In this document: positions 11,140-22,410 of the stretch, in pieces
Numbering within the stretch: the first letter of the stretch is position 1
How the letters are laid out: each line of letters starts with the position of its first letter
Source: Theocolax elegans
Lineage: Eukaryota; Arthropoda; Insecta; Hymenoptera; Cerocephalidae
Direction of reading: 5' to 3'
Assembly (NCBI GenBank): GCA_026168455.1
Contig: CM047426.1
Span: forward strand, 41,744,307-41,808,306
DNA length: 64,000 nucleotides
Made by a program: the position numbers and the translations under genes
Notes under the pieces: generated by a model
What the model was told of the DNA's origin: nothing
The model's input: only the letters and a program-made list of their open reading frames with translations
Databases searched by the model: none

Positions 11140-11971
11140 ATCCGTGAGTATTTCAGTGTGGATCTTACCTGCGAATTACTACTTTCATTTCTAATTCCCA
11201 CGCTGATTTCTTATAATCACACACCCCTCGAATGCATATGAAATTTTCATACGTGTTTCAGTGTGGATTTCACTTTACACTGTACGGTATTTCCATGCTG
11301 ATCTCCGCATCAATTTCTTTCTAATTTCGCACTTCTTAAATTCATAGCAATTTACGTACCAATTTCCGTACACATTTCAGTGCACATTTTGTTTTTTAAT
11401 GCACGGTTTTCCCTGCTTATTGCCGGGTCGATTTCTTAATAATTTCGTCCCTTGCTTTTTCGAACTGATTTCTGTACGAATCTCAGATTTTCAATGCACT
11501 GTGCGCGCCTCGCAGTCTATCCAAATTCCTTAGTGATTTCCGTAATGGTTACGTACTGAATTCCGTATAAATTTCAGTGCGTATTTATCTTTTGAATGCA
11601 CTGTGCGCGCCCGGCCGCTTTCCATCCAAATTCCATACTGATTTCCACACAGATTTCCGTACGGATTTCAGTGTGGATTTAATTTTTCAATGTACCGCGC
11701 GCCCCGCTTTCCATCCCAATTCCGTACTGATTTCCGCACTGATTTCCGTACGAATTTCAGTGTGGATTTCATTTTTCAATGTACCGCGCACGCCGCTTTC
11801 CATCCCAATTCCGTACTGATTTCCATAATGATTTCCATACTGATTTCCGTTTGGCGATTTGGAACAGATTTCAGTGCTGATATCACAAGGATTCAACGCT
11901 GATTCAACACCGATTCCGCACTGATTCAATGCTGATTTCAGTACGGAATCCTTATGGTTTTTTTAACAGGG
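11140..11971. repeat. Word array D, ~95-bp tandem repeat (ATTTCCGTAC.. words)
   Basis: The words ATTTCCGTACTGATTTC, ATTTCAGTGTGGATTT and TTCAATGTACCGCGC recur. A unit of about 90-102 bp containing (T)TTTTCAATG(C/T)AC…GCGCGC can be followed at 11392, 11488, 11590, 11684 and 11774, most regular after 11480. The array ends at 11969-11971 with GGG; from the minus strand this is CCCTGTTAAAAAAACC followed by the words. Small frames here translate the repeat and are not genes. Confidence 0.75.
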
Positions 11972-13032
11972 TTTATCCTCTACGCTATTCGCAACGCTTA
12001 TCGTTCATGTTTAAAACTTGCATATGACGATCTGCTATTTGATTTGCTATCTAATGTGTTTTTAATACTCATACAATTTCAATGAAATTGATAAGATTTT
12101 ACTATGATTTGGAAAAAAAATCTTGTTAATTAAAAATCTTACATCTTTGTTATCATAAAAATATCGTTGAAATATTTTATTGTTATTTTTCTATAATAAT
12201 TTTCTACGATAGAAAGCAAAATCTTTCTGCATTATTGATATATAAGTTTTCTTAAACCTTGTACAAAACAAAAATAAGATATAAGACGACGATTTTTCGA
12301 TTTTGGCGATTAAAGCAAAATATGTGAAATAATTGTGAATCTTAATGTGAAATATTTCCATAATATTTCACAAAATATTACACTATAACATTACGGTAAT
12401 ATTAATGAAATATTTCACTGGTCCTATTGAAGTAGATATTTGAAATATTTTATTAATATTTCTCGAAATATTACATTGCAACAATCGAATTCGATGAATA
12501 AAAATAAAGGACTGCAAACTGTATATGCACTATCCTTTTCAATTCTGATATTATATTATTAATTAGAAAAAAATTTTACAACAATTCAAAAATTTGTATA
12601 CTTACACATTTAGAAATTGGATTAATTATCCTAAAAAATTGTATTTAATTCTTCATTTAATGTGATTCTTTATTCTTGTTTAGAAATAATTTTTTACTAT
12701 AAGATAATAAGTACCTTTTCGCGGGATAAAATAACATAATTCGTAGCTAGATACATTTTTTTAAGTGTAAAGAGCAAACTGCAGAAAAATATTTCGTTTG
12801 AAACACTATTTCGGAAATAGTACTACTTAATTGTGCACAATATATTTTTATTTAAAATAATTAAGTTTGAAAATAGAGCACGGGTATCTAAATTCGGACA
12901 ATCGTATCCAAGCGTAGCTCCTTTGGCGGGAGAGAAAGATCTACGAATATATGGTTAAAAAATTACTAAGTCCAAATTTTATAAATTCAACAGTTCTTTA
13001 TAGCCTGGTAATAACTCTTAATAACAAAATAG
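11972..13032. other. AT-rich non-coding stretch with word cluster E
   Basis: At 12340-12485 GAAATATTTC / AATATTTCAC words recur on both strands. The remainder is AT-rich with no supported gene. Confidence 0.5.
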
Positions 13033-13105
13033 CAAAATAGCTCATAGTGGTAAAGAGTCAGCGTTCGAATCTTAGGATTGAAGGTTCGAGTCCCACTGAC
13101 AGCAA
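13033..13105 (+). other. tRNA-like relic or SINE head
   Basis: A-box-like TAGCTCATAGTGGTAAAG and B box GGTTCGAGTCC (13083) at tRNA-like spacing, followed by a T-rich run. The anticodon arm is degenerate. Different in sequence from the other tRNA-like relics here. Confidence 0.45.
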
Positions 13106-13135
13106 ATATTTTTTTTTAATTTTTTCTTTTAATTT

Positions 13136-13255
13136 ATGAGCTATGGCTAACATATTGGCAACAGTTTAAAAATTGTATGATAGTAACTATTGGCAATATG
13201 TTTGCAATAATTGTTGCCATCACTTTGCAATACAGTGGCAATAGTTTATATTTTT
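13136..13255. repeat. Word cluster F (TTGGCAA/GGCAATA)
   Basis: TTGGCAACAG, TTGGCAATA, TTTGCAATA, TTGCCATCA and GGCAATAG recur within 120 bp in both orientations. No conserved end was identified for this one. Confidence 0.5.
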
Positions 13256-13759
13256 ACGTACGTACAATATATCTTAACAAGATTCTGCTTAAAAATAAAA
13301 TGTTTTAATTCTGTTATTATATACATGCTGTCAGATTTAATTTAATATGTTAACTGTTAATATCCATCATATTCGCATATATTAACATTACATATTTTAT
13401 TAGTACTATTGCTATTATTACCTTTGTAACAGTATTGGTATCCTCTGACAAGGGAAGTACTTGACCTTCGGAAACGGATATATCTTATCCTAACCTTGGG
13501 ATATCTTTTGGAATATAATAATATGAAGAAAGCCAAGTTATTACTTGCCAATCGCCACTTTTACGAAAGTGATTCGACATCTGACAATAATATTTCCAAT
13601 GAAAGTTAATTTCACTTTGATTGCTATTATGACTCGAAAACGAATATTGATAGGAAATCAATCCAAAAACTGAAAGGTAATTGAGTTCAAGTAGATATGG
13701 TTAAAAAAAAGAAGCTTAAATTGTTCAATTTAGAGCAAAGTTAAGAAAATAAGAAATTG
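13256..13759. other. Non-coding stretch
   Basis: No supported gene or repeat. The short frames on either strand have no recognisable domain. Confidence 0.45.
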
Positions 13760-14280
13760 AAGAATTTTATAATATTATTGCAATATGTTTTACATTATTT
13801 TAGGTTATATTTTTTTGTAAGATTTCATATTGTGTGGAGCGCAATGCCGGATGTCAAATACGTTTCGTTTCGAAATTCTATTACACAAGAAAAATTATAT
13901 AATCGAGTCTCCAGGAATATTCCTCAAACATTGTTGAAATATTTCACGTAATATTACACTGTAATGTTTCGAGAATGTTACATGAAATATTGTGATGAAA
14001 GTCTGTGCAATATTTTAGTAATATTCCAAATGATTATTTTTGTTAGCATGCATTGATATTATAGCAATATTTCATGAAATATTGCATACAATATTTATGG
14101 AATATTACACGAAATATTACTTGAAATATTTCAGTAATATTGTTGTAATATGTTGTGAACTATTTAATTATTTCCGAAGAATATTTTGTAATATTTTTGA
14201 TATATTTTCTAAACATTTCCGCAATATTTTTTTGTAATATCTCATGTAATATTTTTTTGTAATATTACATGCTGTGTGGG
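13760..14280. repeat. Word array G (AATATTTCATGAAATATT) with CCCACACAGC end
   Basis: The words AATATT, GAAATATT and TAATATTACA are repeated densely, mostly palindromic, from about 13900 on. The array ends at 14269-14280 with ATGCTGTGTGGG, identical to the end of array A although the internal words differ. Confidence 0.7.
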
Positions 14281-14969
14281 TTATGTCTTTAAAAGTATTT
14301 TTAAGGAAAAGTTCAGAAAATTTTACAAAAGAAGTCATAGTTATGTTTTTAGTGAAATATAATATAATGCAAAAAAGTGCTAAAATGTCAACTTTGACTC
14401 TCTGTAACTTAAAATAATGGCCTCGAAAAAATTCAGGAGATCTACTGGATACCTCTGAAACATATTCCCACAGTTATAGCAATATTTATTTTTTTCATCT
14501 TCGATGTCACAGAGAACCACCCATATATACCGTCACATACCCAATTGTTGATCAATTAAGGCAAATCTGTACGTTCATAGAATAATTTTATGTTAAAAAG
14601 GCTAATAATTGTATATATTTTGACGCATGCAGAAAGTATAAGTATTAAACTTCCTTTTAGCCATCTCAGAAAAACAAAATAGCTGCCATTTTTAAAGTAA
14701 GCAACAATCTAAGAAAAAAAAGCGGGAAGTACCAATTTTTGATCAGTAAATTTTCGGTACATATACCACTTTCTATTTAAGTCTACTAACTAATTATTGA
14801 TTGTTTAACCTTCAAATTGTGCGAAGCAACGTTTAGATTTATGTAAATCTTATTATTTTATTGAAATAATACACTGATCAGAAATTGGTTCATGATCAAC
14901 AATTGGGTACCTTACGGTATATTAGATATAAGTATTGTATATATTATTTATTGAATATTATAAGTTAAA
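14281..14969. other. AT-rich non-coding stretch
   Basis: Nothing supported. Includes ATTGATCA-type phrases (ACCCAATTGTTGATCA at 14539, GATCAACAATTGGGTACC at about 14895) that are inverted relative to each other, suggesting the ends of a decayed ~380-bp foldback element. Confidence 0.45.
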
Positions 14970-15096
14970 AAGTTAAATGAGACTCACGTGAGAATCATTT
15001 GATTCTCATCTGAGTCTCAAATGAGAATCACGAGCGATTTCGGCACAAGAATCTGATGAGAATCAGATGATTCTCATCTGAACTTTTTCGGTAGGG
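14970..15096. repeat. Word array H (GATTCTCATCTGA) with CCCTACCG end
   Basis: GAGAATCA, GATTCTCATCTGA and TGATGAGAATCAGATGA recur in both orientations; the array ends at GGG 15094-15096 (CCCTACCGAAAAAG from the minus strand). Confidence 0.65.
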
Positions 15097-15109
15097 ATGC
15101 GCACAAACG

Positions 15110-15419
15110 TATTGTAAAGGTTTGCATACATGAAAAATAAAATGTTTGTAATAAAAATTACGATAGTTTCTATTAAAATTCAATACATTTGTCGTAAAAT
15201 TCAGTAGATATATGTATTGAAATTTAAACTGTCGTATATTCTACTATAGTGTATCCTAATTTTTGTTACATCATTTTATAGTAATTTCATTAGCTTATAC
15301 TAAACATTATTAGAACTTTAATAAATAGACTCATAATGTCAGTCTGTGAGCAAATTACTATAGTTTCTACTAGAACCTAATTGAAACTTTTAAAATTTAC
15401 AAAACATTTCTCTCCGTGT
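15110..15419. repeat. Word array I with CACGGAGAGAAATG end
   Basis: TAGTTTCTA, TAAAATTCA, ATAGTAATTT and related words recur irregularly. The right end, read on the minus strand, is TA-CACGGAGAGAAATG (15406-15419), close to the CACTGAGAAAGATG ends of the element at 7028-8064. Confidence 0.55.
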
Positions 15420-15964
15420 ATCTTTTAGGTGACATTCAAGAATTATATGATGATACAGAAAAAGTTCTAGAAGAAATCTTTTTTATGAAAAGATTAGTAT
15501 ACAAATACTTAAAGAATTCTTCTAGATTGCTTATATAATACTTTGTGCTTATTGGGATTGTATTAAAATAAGTTAGCACAATAGAAAATGTGAGTAGTAA
15601 TAAACATTTCTTAACTTTATTGTTTCTTTCACATTATATATTTGTTTATTCTTTCATTTTATAATTTATTTCTGTAGTTGAGATTATTTTCTTGAGAGTA
15701 TTTTAAAAAACACCTTCCATGATGATATCGAAACTCGCAAGTATAGTATAATATAATATTTTGCCCTACATTATTATTATCTTACTACATATTGGTTCAT
15801 TTTATTCTAACCAATCTTATATAATACATAATTTAATCATTAAATATCGAAAATATACCTTCTACGAAGATGTAAAAATACGCAATTATGGTGTAATATC
15901 AATGACACTTTTGAAATTGTTATATGAAATATAGATTAATATCTTTAATTTGACGCACATATAT
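15420..15964. other. Non-coding flank related to the interior of the 3.3-kb foldback element
   Basis: No gene. ACCTTCTACGAAG followed by TACGCAATTATGG (15858) resembles ACCTTCTACGAAG…TTCGCAAGTATGG at 25093. The last four bases, ATAT (15961-15964), are the left target duplication of the gypsy element. Confidence 0.5.
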
Positions 15965-16700
15965 TGTTACGTGTGGCAACACGTCACTTATAATATAGTA
16001 ATACAACATGCATAAATTAAATATAAGTAACGCAATGTTGATATTAAATCAATCCGAATCGGAGCACGACCGCCGGTGCACAGTAAAGAATAAACTGCTG
16101 ACGTCGAGTTCAATGAGCTCAAACGACGAGGAGTAACGCTGACTCTCGGGTCACCAACACCGCCCCGCTGATGATTTCGTGGAGGCATTGCAACACCGCA
16201 CGACAAAACGATACACATGTTGAGGAGTCAGACAATTATGTAGGACAATGAGTTACGTATATAAACAAAAGGAACAGCTGGTCGCGAGTTCAGTTCACAT
16301 ACAGGAGTAAAACAAGCGATTAACGTCGAACCTACGCCCGATCGAGGTTCGACTCTCTACAACAACCGGCATCGGAACACGACGGAACGGCCTCTTCAGG
16401 TATCAGCTCCAGGCAGCCTTATTACTCAACCGCTCAAATGCCAACCAGCAGCCGCAACCTAGCAGCAAACACGAACCAGCCTAGCATCAACCAACCAGCA
16501 TCCAACCAGCGAGTAATACAAATATCTTACGAAGAGGATCTTATTTTTGTACTGCACCATACTATTAAACTCTCGAAAGGATTGAGATAATAAACAGCAG
16601 TAATTATTTATTAACATATTAATTAATTATTATCATTAATTATCAGTCCGCTTAATCGAGTAACGGTACCCATTATAGTGGATACCTATCACACGTAACA
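15965..16700 (+). repeat. 5' LTR of the gypsy element
   Basis: 736 bp, TG...CA with an inverted TGTTACGTGTG / CACACGTAACA end. TATATAAAC at about 16257 and AATAAACAGC near 16590 are candidate TATA and polyadenylation signals. It contains ~140 bp near 16320-16460 that is missing from the 3' LTR. Confidence 0.9.
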
Positions 16701-16709
16701 TAAAAAAAG

Positions 16710-16727
16710 TGGTGCTAAGTGTGGGGT
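16710..16727 (+). promoter_or_regulatory. Primer binding site of the gypsy element
   Basis: TGGTGCTAAGTGTGGGG begins 9 nt after the LTR. It starts with TGG as expected for pairing to a tRNA 3' CCA end. I cannot assign the tRNA. Confidence 0.65.
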
Positions 16728-16783
16728 ACCGTTTGTGAAGATAGTCAGTATTATAGTCAGTATTCAATTTTGAGGAAAGAAGT

Positions 16784-16830
16784 ATGAAGGTGATCATCAT
16801 CGCAGCCATCGTTGGAAAGATATGGTAAGT
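16784..16830 (+). promoter_or_regulatory. Leader short ORF and consensus splice donor
   Basis: An ATG at 16784 opens a 14-codon frame that is strongly hydrophobic (MKVIIIAAIVG) and runs into GTAAGT at 16825, a consensus 5' splice site. In insect env-containing gypsy elements env is made from a spliced RNA whose donor lies in the leader. A leader exon supplying a signal-peptide start is an inference. Confidence 0.4.
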
Positions 16831-17067
16831 ACAAAAATCTTTATATACCATACAATTATCCTCCCGGGGTTATTGTGTCCGTCGTGAATTTTCCGTTGCC
16901 GGGTAAAATCAAATGAAGGAATTTATTTAAAATTTTATTATTATCTTAAATATAACAACTATTGAATTATCATTATTTTTGTGAAATACTAAAACTTTAA
17001 AGTATATTATATTTTTGATCATAAAACCATTGATACGATACTGTATTTATTATTATAAAATATAGAA

Positions 17068-17376
17068 ATGGCACAAAAATCTGAAGAATCTATATCAACT
17101 TTGTTTAATTTTAAAAAAGATAAAAAGAAGCGAAAAGATGATAAATCTAAGGATTTTTATACCGCTCTTGCCGTAGCTGACGTAGCAATGGCATGTCCCA
17201 CTGCCTTAATTCTAGATACCGCGTTGCGTAGACTGAATGATCTTGCTAAATTCAGTCCCGGTCAATTTTCAGACGACGAAGTTATCGTGGTAAATAGCAA
17301 AATAGATCAAGTCGATCAAATGTTAAAAGAATTAACAGCTAAAGAAAATCGCGAGCCGGATAATAAAGAGATTTAA
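17068..17376 (+). pseudogene. Gypsy gag, N-terminal frame
   Basis: First ATG frame after the leader, 102 aa. Lys-rich beginning (FKKDKKKRKDDKSKD) and a helical Leu-rich remainder. It ends in tandem TAA-TAG. The coding sense continues in another frame from 17376, so a frameshift separates it from the rest of gag. Identified as gag by position between primer binding site and capsid region; the sequence alone would not identify it. Confidence 0.6.
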
Positions 17377-18154
17377 TAGCCTCCCAAAGTAATATTATTG
17401 CCGAACCCATAATAAATCCCCCGGAATCATATATTTCACCAATAAAAATCGAACCCCATACTCAAAACGCACAAAATAATTTCACACAGAACAAATACGA
17501 CAATGTTTTACTTGTAAATTCAACACATACGCAAAATATTAATAAGCTTTTTGATCCGTTAAATTCCATAAATAATTCTTTATGTGAACCGTCTACTAAT
17601 CCGTTTGAGCCTCCTAATGAACAATTTTATTTAAAAAACGAGTGTAGTACTTTTAATCCATATTCAATTCACGATAATGATGGAAAAGTATTTCTTACTA
17701 CTTCGAATCCAAAGGTACAATCAAACAAATATTGCGACCCTGTGAATAATCCGGGATTTAATCAGGCACTTAAAATGATTCTTTTTATGATGGGAATCCT
17801 GACATGTTACCTTTATTTAGTAAATCAGTACGTGACGTAGTGGAAATGTACGGGCCGCAAACGGAAAAATCGATTTTAAATTCTCTTGCATATAAATTTA
17901 AAGGCAGGGCCGCGGACGCATACACAGCTAGATTAACACAATATGACACTGTTGAAGGACTGCTAGCTGATTTAAATATACAATATAGTAATATTGGGAG
18001 CGCAGAGAAAGCTCTCGCAGATTTAAAAATAATTCAACAATACCCAAGCGAAAGTGTTGGCGACTACGCCTTAAGAGTGCAAACGCTGCATAACAGGTTA
18101 TTGAATACGTATGACGCAAACAAAAATTTACAAGTATTTGAAAAACAGACATAA
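17376..18154 (+). pseudogene. Gypsy gag, linker and capsid region
   Basis: The frame from 17376 (Asn/Pro/Ser-rich linker) stays open to about 17838. A further shift near 17780 puts the capsid-like part into the frame of 17804-18154: YDGNPDMLPLF, then helices with LADLKIIQQYPSESVGDYA. The pattern 'F-DG-P--L--F' followed by a Leu-rich helical domain is typical of Ty3/gypsy capsids. The frame ends early by another shift at about 18150. Function when intact: particle assembly. Confidence 0.75.
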
Positions 18155-18695
18155 AACTCAAGCAGATCGCGAAGCATTAGATCAATTTATATTTGGGTTA
18201 AAAGGTTCGCTATAGCACCAAGTGAGATCACAAAATCCGAAAGATCTAAGAAGTGCGATAGCAGAAGCAGTTAATTTCGAACAGAGAACAGGAGCTCGAC
18301 GTGCGTTTACAGATCATAGCAATAATCCGGAAAATCCAATACTAACAGATACATATTTTAAAGCAATTTTAGCACAACTGGAATCATTAAATAAAACAAG
18401 ACTAGAACAGGATAGTGCAGTTGTAAGAAGGGCCCCGGTCACTGAAAATTGCGAATTTAATAATAATACTGGACACTCAGGACAAAATTGCTGTAATAAA
18501 GAAACGGACATGAAGCTATGTGGATCTTGTCAAGGAAAAGGACATATATTTAATACGTGTGACAATTCAAGGCAAAAAATAAGCAAAGATCAATTCAATA
18601 ATCAACAAACAAATCCGCTAACAGTTATATACGCTTCGTGTCCGATGCCACCAATAAACTCGCCAGTTTTCGCAGCACAATCTAGTGCAGATTAA
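18150..18695 (+). pseudogene. Gypsy gag, nucleocapsid with two zinc-knuckle-like motifs
   Basis: Continues from ADREALDQFIFGLKGSL, a TAG at about 18213, then 18222-18695. Two CCHC-type motifs: the second is complete (CGSCQGKGHIFNTC, CX2CX4HX4C); the first keeps the spacing but its second Cys is Asn (CEFNNNTGHSGQNC). Nucleic-acid binding nucleocapsid of gypsy gag. Confidence 0.8.
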
Positions 18696-19143
18696 TCATA
18701 TCAAGATCCAAATAATCAAATTAACCACTCATATCATAATAACTCCAATTACCGCGATAATAATGATTATAGAAATGGCTACAGACATAATAGGAACTAT
18801 CCGAGTAGTAATAATTACAATAATAATATTATAGTAATAATTACAATAATAGCAGCAGGAACTTCAAAAGTAATAATAATAATCATAGAAATTACCGAAA
18901 TGATTATATAAATTCAGATCGTGACTATCGTAGCAATAATTATAATGCATCGCAAAGAAATGGAAGAAATGAGTATTATAATTCACAAGATAATCAAAGA
19001 AATAAGAGATTCTCAAATGGCCAAACTTCTGCGAATTCTTTAAACTGCCAGGATGCTCGGCGCCAAGGATCTGCGGAGTCGAGCAACCAACAAAATCGCC
19101 AGACCAATTAGAAAATCCGATACGCAAATGCACTATAAGATTC
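18690..19143 (+). pseudogene. Gypsy gag C-terminal Asn/Tyr/Arg-rich tail
   Basis: Low-complexity Asn/Tyr/Arg-rich coding (NNYRDNNDYRNGYR-like) with at least one frameshift near 18830 and a TAG near 19108. The segment 18705-19143 is also the start of the 2452-bp duplicated unit. Confidence 0.6.
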
Positions 19144-19959
19144 ATGCAGTCAAGATGTAAACCCCCTATTGTAGATTTATATAGCCCAAATTTAGATAAT
19201 GGAAAAGGAAGATTTTATGTCGATACAGGAGCCGATGTATCATTAATTAAACTGAAATGTGTACCTATGGAAACCCCTATCGACACAGAACAAACAATAG
19301 CCATAAATGGAGTTATACCGGGTGAATGTTTAACATTAGGTTGCATTAAAATATTATTAAACGGAATGGAATGTAATTTACATATAGTGCCAAATAATTT
19401 CTCCATAAATACTGACGGATTATTAGGATGGGACGTACTTTCAAAATATAATGGCTTAATAAATGCTGCTCAAAAATGCTTACAATTCAAGAATTTTATC
19501 ATTCCTTTTGTACAAAACGAACGCTTTGTTATTCCTCCAAAAACTAGACAAGTTATATATGCACGAGTTAATAATGATGAAAAAGTAGGATTTGTACCGC
19601 TCCAAGATATAGGACCGGGAATTTTATTCGGCAATTTTGTAGCCGAGAATCGAGAGGGTAAAGTGTTTACCCTTTGTATTAATACGAATAGTGAAACAGT
19701 AGAGATAGAACCCCCTGTAATCACAATTGAGTCGTGTGAAACTAATAATGAATTAAAAGATATAATGAATATTGAAGAAGATGATATTAATGAAAAAACT
19801 TGTGCTAATCTCTTACGTATTTTTGAAGAGGATAAGAATAGAGCGACAAAAATATTTGGGCAGATTAATCCAGATACACTTAAGCATTTAAATGAAGAGG
19901 AAATTGAGCACATAAAAGAATTAATTAAAGAACGTCCACAGTTATTCGGATTACCATGA
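19144..19959 (+). pseudogene. Gypsy protease and start of pol, copy 1
   Basis: 271-aa frame. Retroviral-type aspartic protease with FYVDTGADVSLI (catalytic DTGA, residues ~23-34) and the downstream GLLGWDVL hydrophobic-Gly box (residues ~93-100). The remainder is the pol linker that reaches FGLP, where an in-frame TGA (19957) interrupts. The frame continues after the stop through KAPHLVTHKI to about 20103. Confidence 0.88.
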
Positions 19960-20885
19960 GAAAAATTAAAAGCACCGCATTTAGTGACTCATAAAATTGT
20001 TACTACTACAGACATTCCAATACGATCAAAGAGGTTTCGTCACCCACCAGCTATCAAAGAAGAAATGCAACGTCAGAATGAACAAAATTATAAGCAGGTA
20101 TAATTAGACCATCGGAAAGTCCTTACTCATCAATGATGTGGATAGTTTCGAAGAAGAGTACAAAAACCGGAGAAAAGAGATGGATAATGGTAACTGTTTG
20201 ACAACTTAATGAAGTGACAGTAGGGAATAGCTACCCTTTACCCGTAACAACCGACATTATCAACTCAGTATCAACTGCTGCTTATATAACAGCTATAGAT
20301 TTAAAAATAGGCTTTTATCAAATATTAATGGATCCCGATGACGCAAAGAAAACTGCATTCTCTGGTCCATACGGGCATTATGAATACACACGAATGGGTA
20401 TGGGATTAAAAAATACGCCTGCCACTTTTCAATCACTCATGGATTTAGTATTAAATGGATTGCAAGAAAATGAACTATACGTTTATTTGGACGACATAAT
20501 AGTATTCGCAGCTGATTTAAAAGAACATGGTAAAAAATTTAGGAGATTAATGAAGAGATTGGATGATGCAAATCTAACAGTAGAACCAAGTAAATGTCGA
20601 TTTTTACAAAAGGAGGCATCTTTCTTAGGTCATATAGCAGGGAACGGAAAAATCAGACCAGATCCGAAGAAAATTGATAAAGTCCGAAATTATCCTGTAT
20701 CTACAACCAGGAAGAAAGTAAAACAATTTTTGGGTTTCGTAAGTTATTATAGAAGATTTATTAAAAACTTTGCAAAAATTGCAGCACCTCTTACAAAACT
20801 ATTGAAGAAAGCGGATGAAAAAACAACAGAACTTGAGTGGGGGGATGAACAGCAGAAAGCATTTAACCAATTGCGTGAGATTTAA
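19960..20885 (+). pseudogene. Gypsy reverse transcriptase, copy 1
   Basis: After a broken N-terminal part (20104-20213: stops and shifts), the frame 20214-20885 contains AIDLKIGFYQI (first catalytic Asp), FQSLMDLVL, the catalytic YLDDIIVFA, FLGHIAGNGKI and the connection KVKQFLGFVSYYRRFIKNF. This is classical Ty3/gypsy RT into the tether region. It ends at a TAA caused by a one-base loss in a T run when compared with 26668. Confidence 0.95.
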
Positions 20886-21145
20886 TGCAATGAACCAGTT
20901 ATGATTGCACCAGATTTTACTAAACCCTTCCTGGTAACGACAGACGCCAGAGACTACGCTATTGGAACAGTTATGAGTCAAGGAAAACTTGGAGAGGATC
21001 GCCCTTGTGCCTACGCTCCTCGATGTCTTAGAGGACCAGAGCTCCGATACTCTACATACGATAGAGAATCATTAGCGGTAGTATTCGCAAAGATCAATTT
21101 CCATCTTTTCTCGCGGGAAGGAAGTTTACTCTTATAACCGACCAT
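20886..21145 (+). pseudogene. Gypsy RNase H, copy 1, truncated by duplication junction
   Basis: IAPDFTKPFLVTTDARDYAIG (first RNase H Asp in TTDA) to YSTYDRESLAVVFA, then a shift. The sequence is cut at about 21145, where it joins the gag tail again (CAAATAATCAAATTAACC), the junction of the 2452-bp duplication. Confidence 0.88.
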
Positions 21146-21589
21146 GAACTCAAATAATCAAATTAACCACTCTATCTATAATAACTTTCCAATTCCGTGC
21201 GCTAATATGGCTTATAGAAATGGTCTTACAGGACATATGGAACTATCCGAGTAGTAATAATTACAATAATAATATTTATAGTCATTAATTACAATAATAG
21301 CAGGCAGGAACTTCAAAAGTAATAATAATAATCATAGAAATTACCGAATGATTGATATATAATTCAGATCGTGACTATCGTAGCAATAATTCTAATGCAT
21401 CGCAAATGAAATGGAAGAAATGAGTATTATAATTCACACGATAATCAAAAGAAATAAGAGATTCTCAAATGGCACAAACTTCTGCGAATCTTTAAACTGC
21501 CAGGATGCTCGGCGCCAAGGATCTGCGGAGCGAGCAACCAATCAAAATCGCCAGACCAATTAGAAAATCCGATACGCAAATGCACTATC

Positions 21590-22410
21590 AGATTCTATGC
21601 AGTCAAGATGTAAACCCCCTATTGTCGATTTATATAGCCAAATTTAGATAATGGAAAAGGAAGATTTTATGTCGATACAGGAGCCGATGTATCATTAATT
21701 AAACTGAAATGTGTACCTATGGAAACCCCTATCGACACAGAACAAACAATAGCCATAAATGGAGTTATACCGGGTGAATGTTTAACATTAGGTTGCATTA
21801 AAATATTATTAAACGGAATGGAATGTAATTTACATATAGTGCCAAATAATTTCTCCATAAATACTGACGGATTATTAGGATGGGACGTACTTTCAAATAT
21901 AATGGCTTAATAAATGCTGCTCAAAAATGCTTACAATTCAAGAATTTTATCATTCCTTTTGTACAAAACGAACGCTTTGTTATTCCTCCAAAAACTAGAC
22001 AAGTTATATATGCACGAGTTAATAATGATGAAAAAGTAGGATTTGTACCGCTCCAAGATATAGGACCGGGAATTTTATTCGGCAATTTTGTAGCCGAGAA
22101 TCGAGAGGGTAAAGTGTTTACCCTTTGTATTAATACGAATAGTGAAACAGTAGAGATAGAACCCCCTGTAATCACAATTAAGTCGTGTGAAACTAATAAT
22201 GAATTAAAAGATATAATGAATATTGAAGAAGATGATATTAATGAAAAAACTTGTGCTAATCTCTTACGTATTTTTGAAGAGGATAAGAATAGAGCGACAA
22301 AAATATTTGGGCAGATTAATCCAGATACACTTAAGCATTTAAATGAAGAGGAAATTGAGCACATAAAAGAATTAATTAAAGAACGTCCACAGTTATTCGG
22401 ATTACCATGA
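21590..22410 (+). pseudogene. Gypsy protease and start of pol, copy 2
   Basis: Same protein as the first copy (YVDTGAD, GLLGWDVL), broken by a one-base deletion at about 21895 into two overlapping frames (21719-21910 and 21880-22410). It shares the TGA after FGLP with the first copy, so that stop predates the duplication. Confidence 0.85.

Noticed and set aside
11577..11929. Overlapping 70-80-aa frames on both strands
   Set aside because: They translate the ~95-bp repeat (for example HTDFHTDFRTDF); coding on both strands is a repeat effect.
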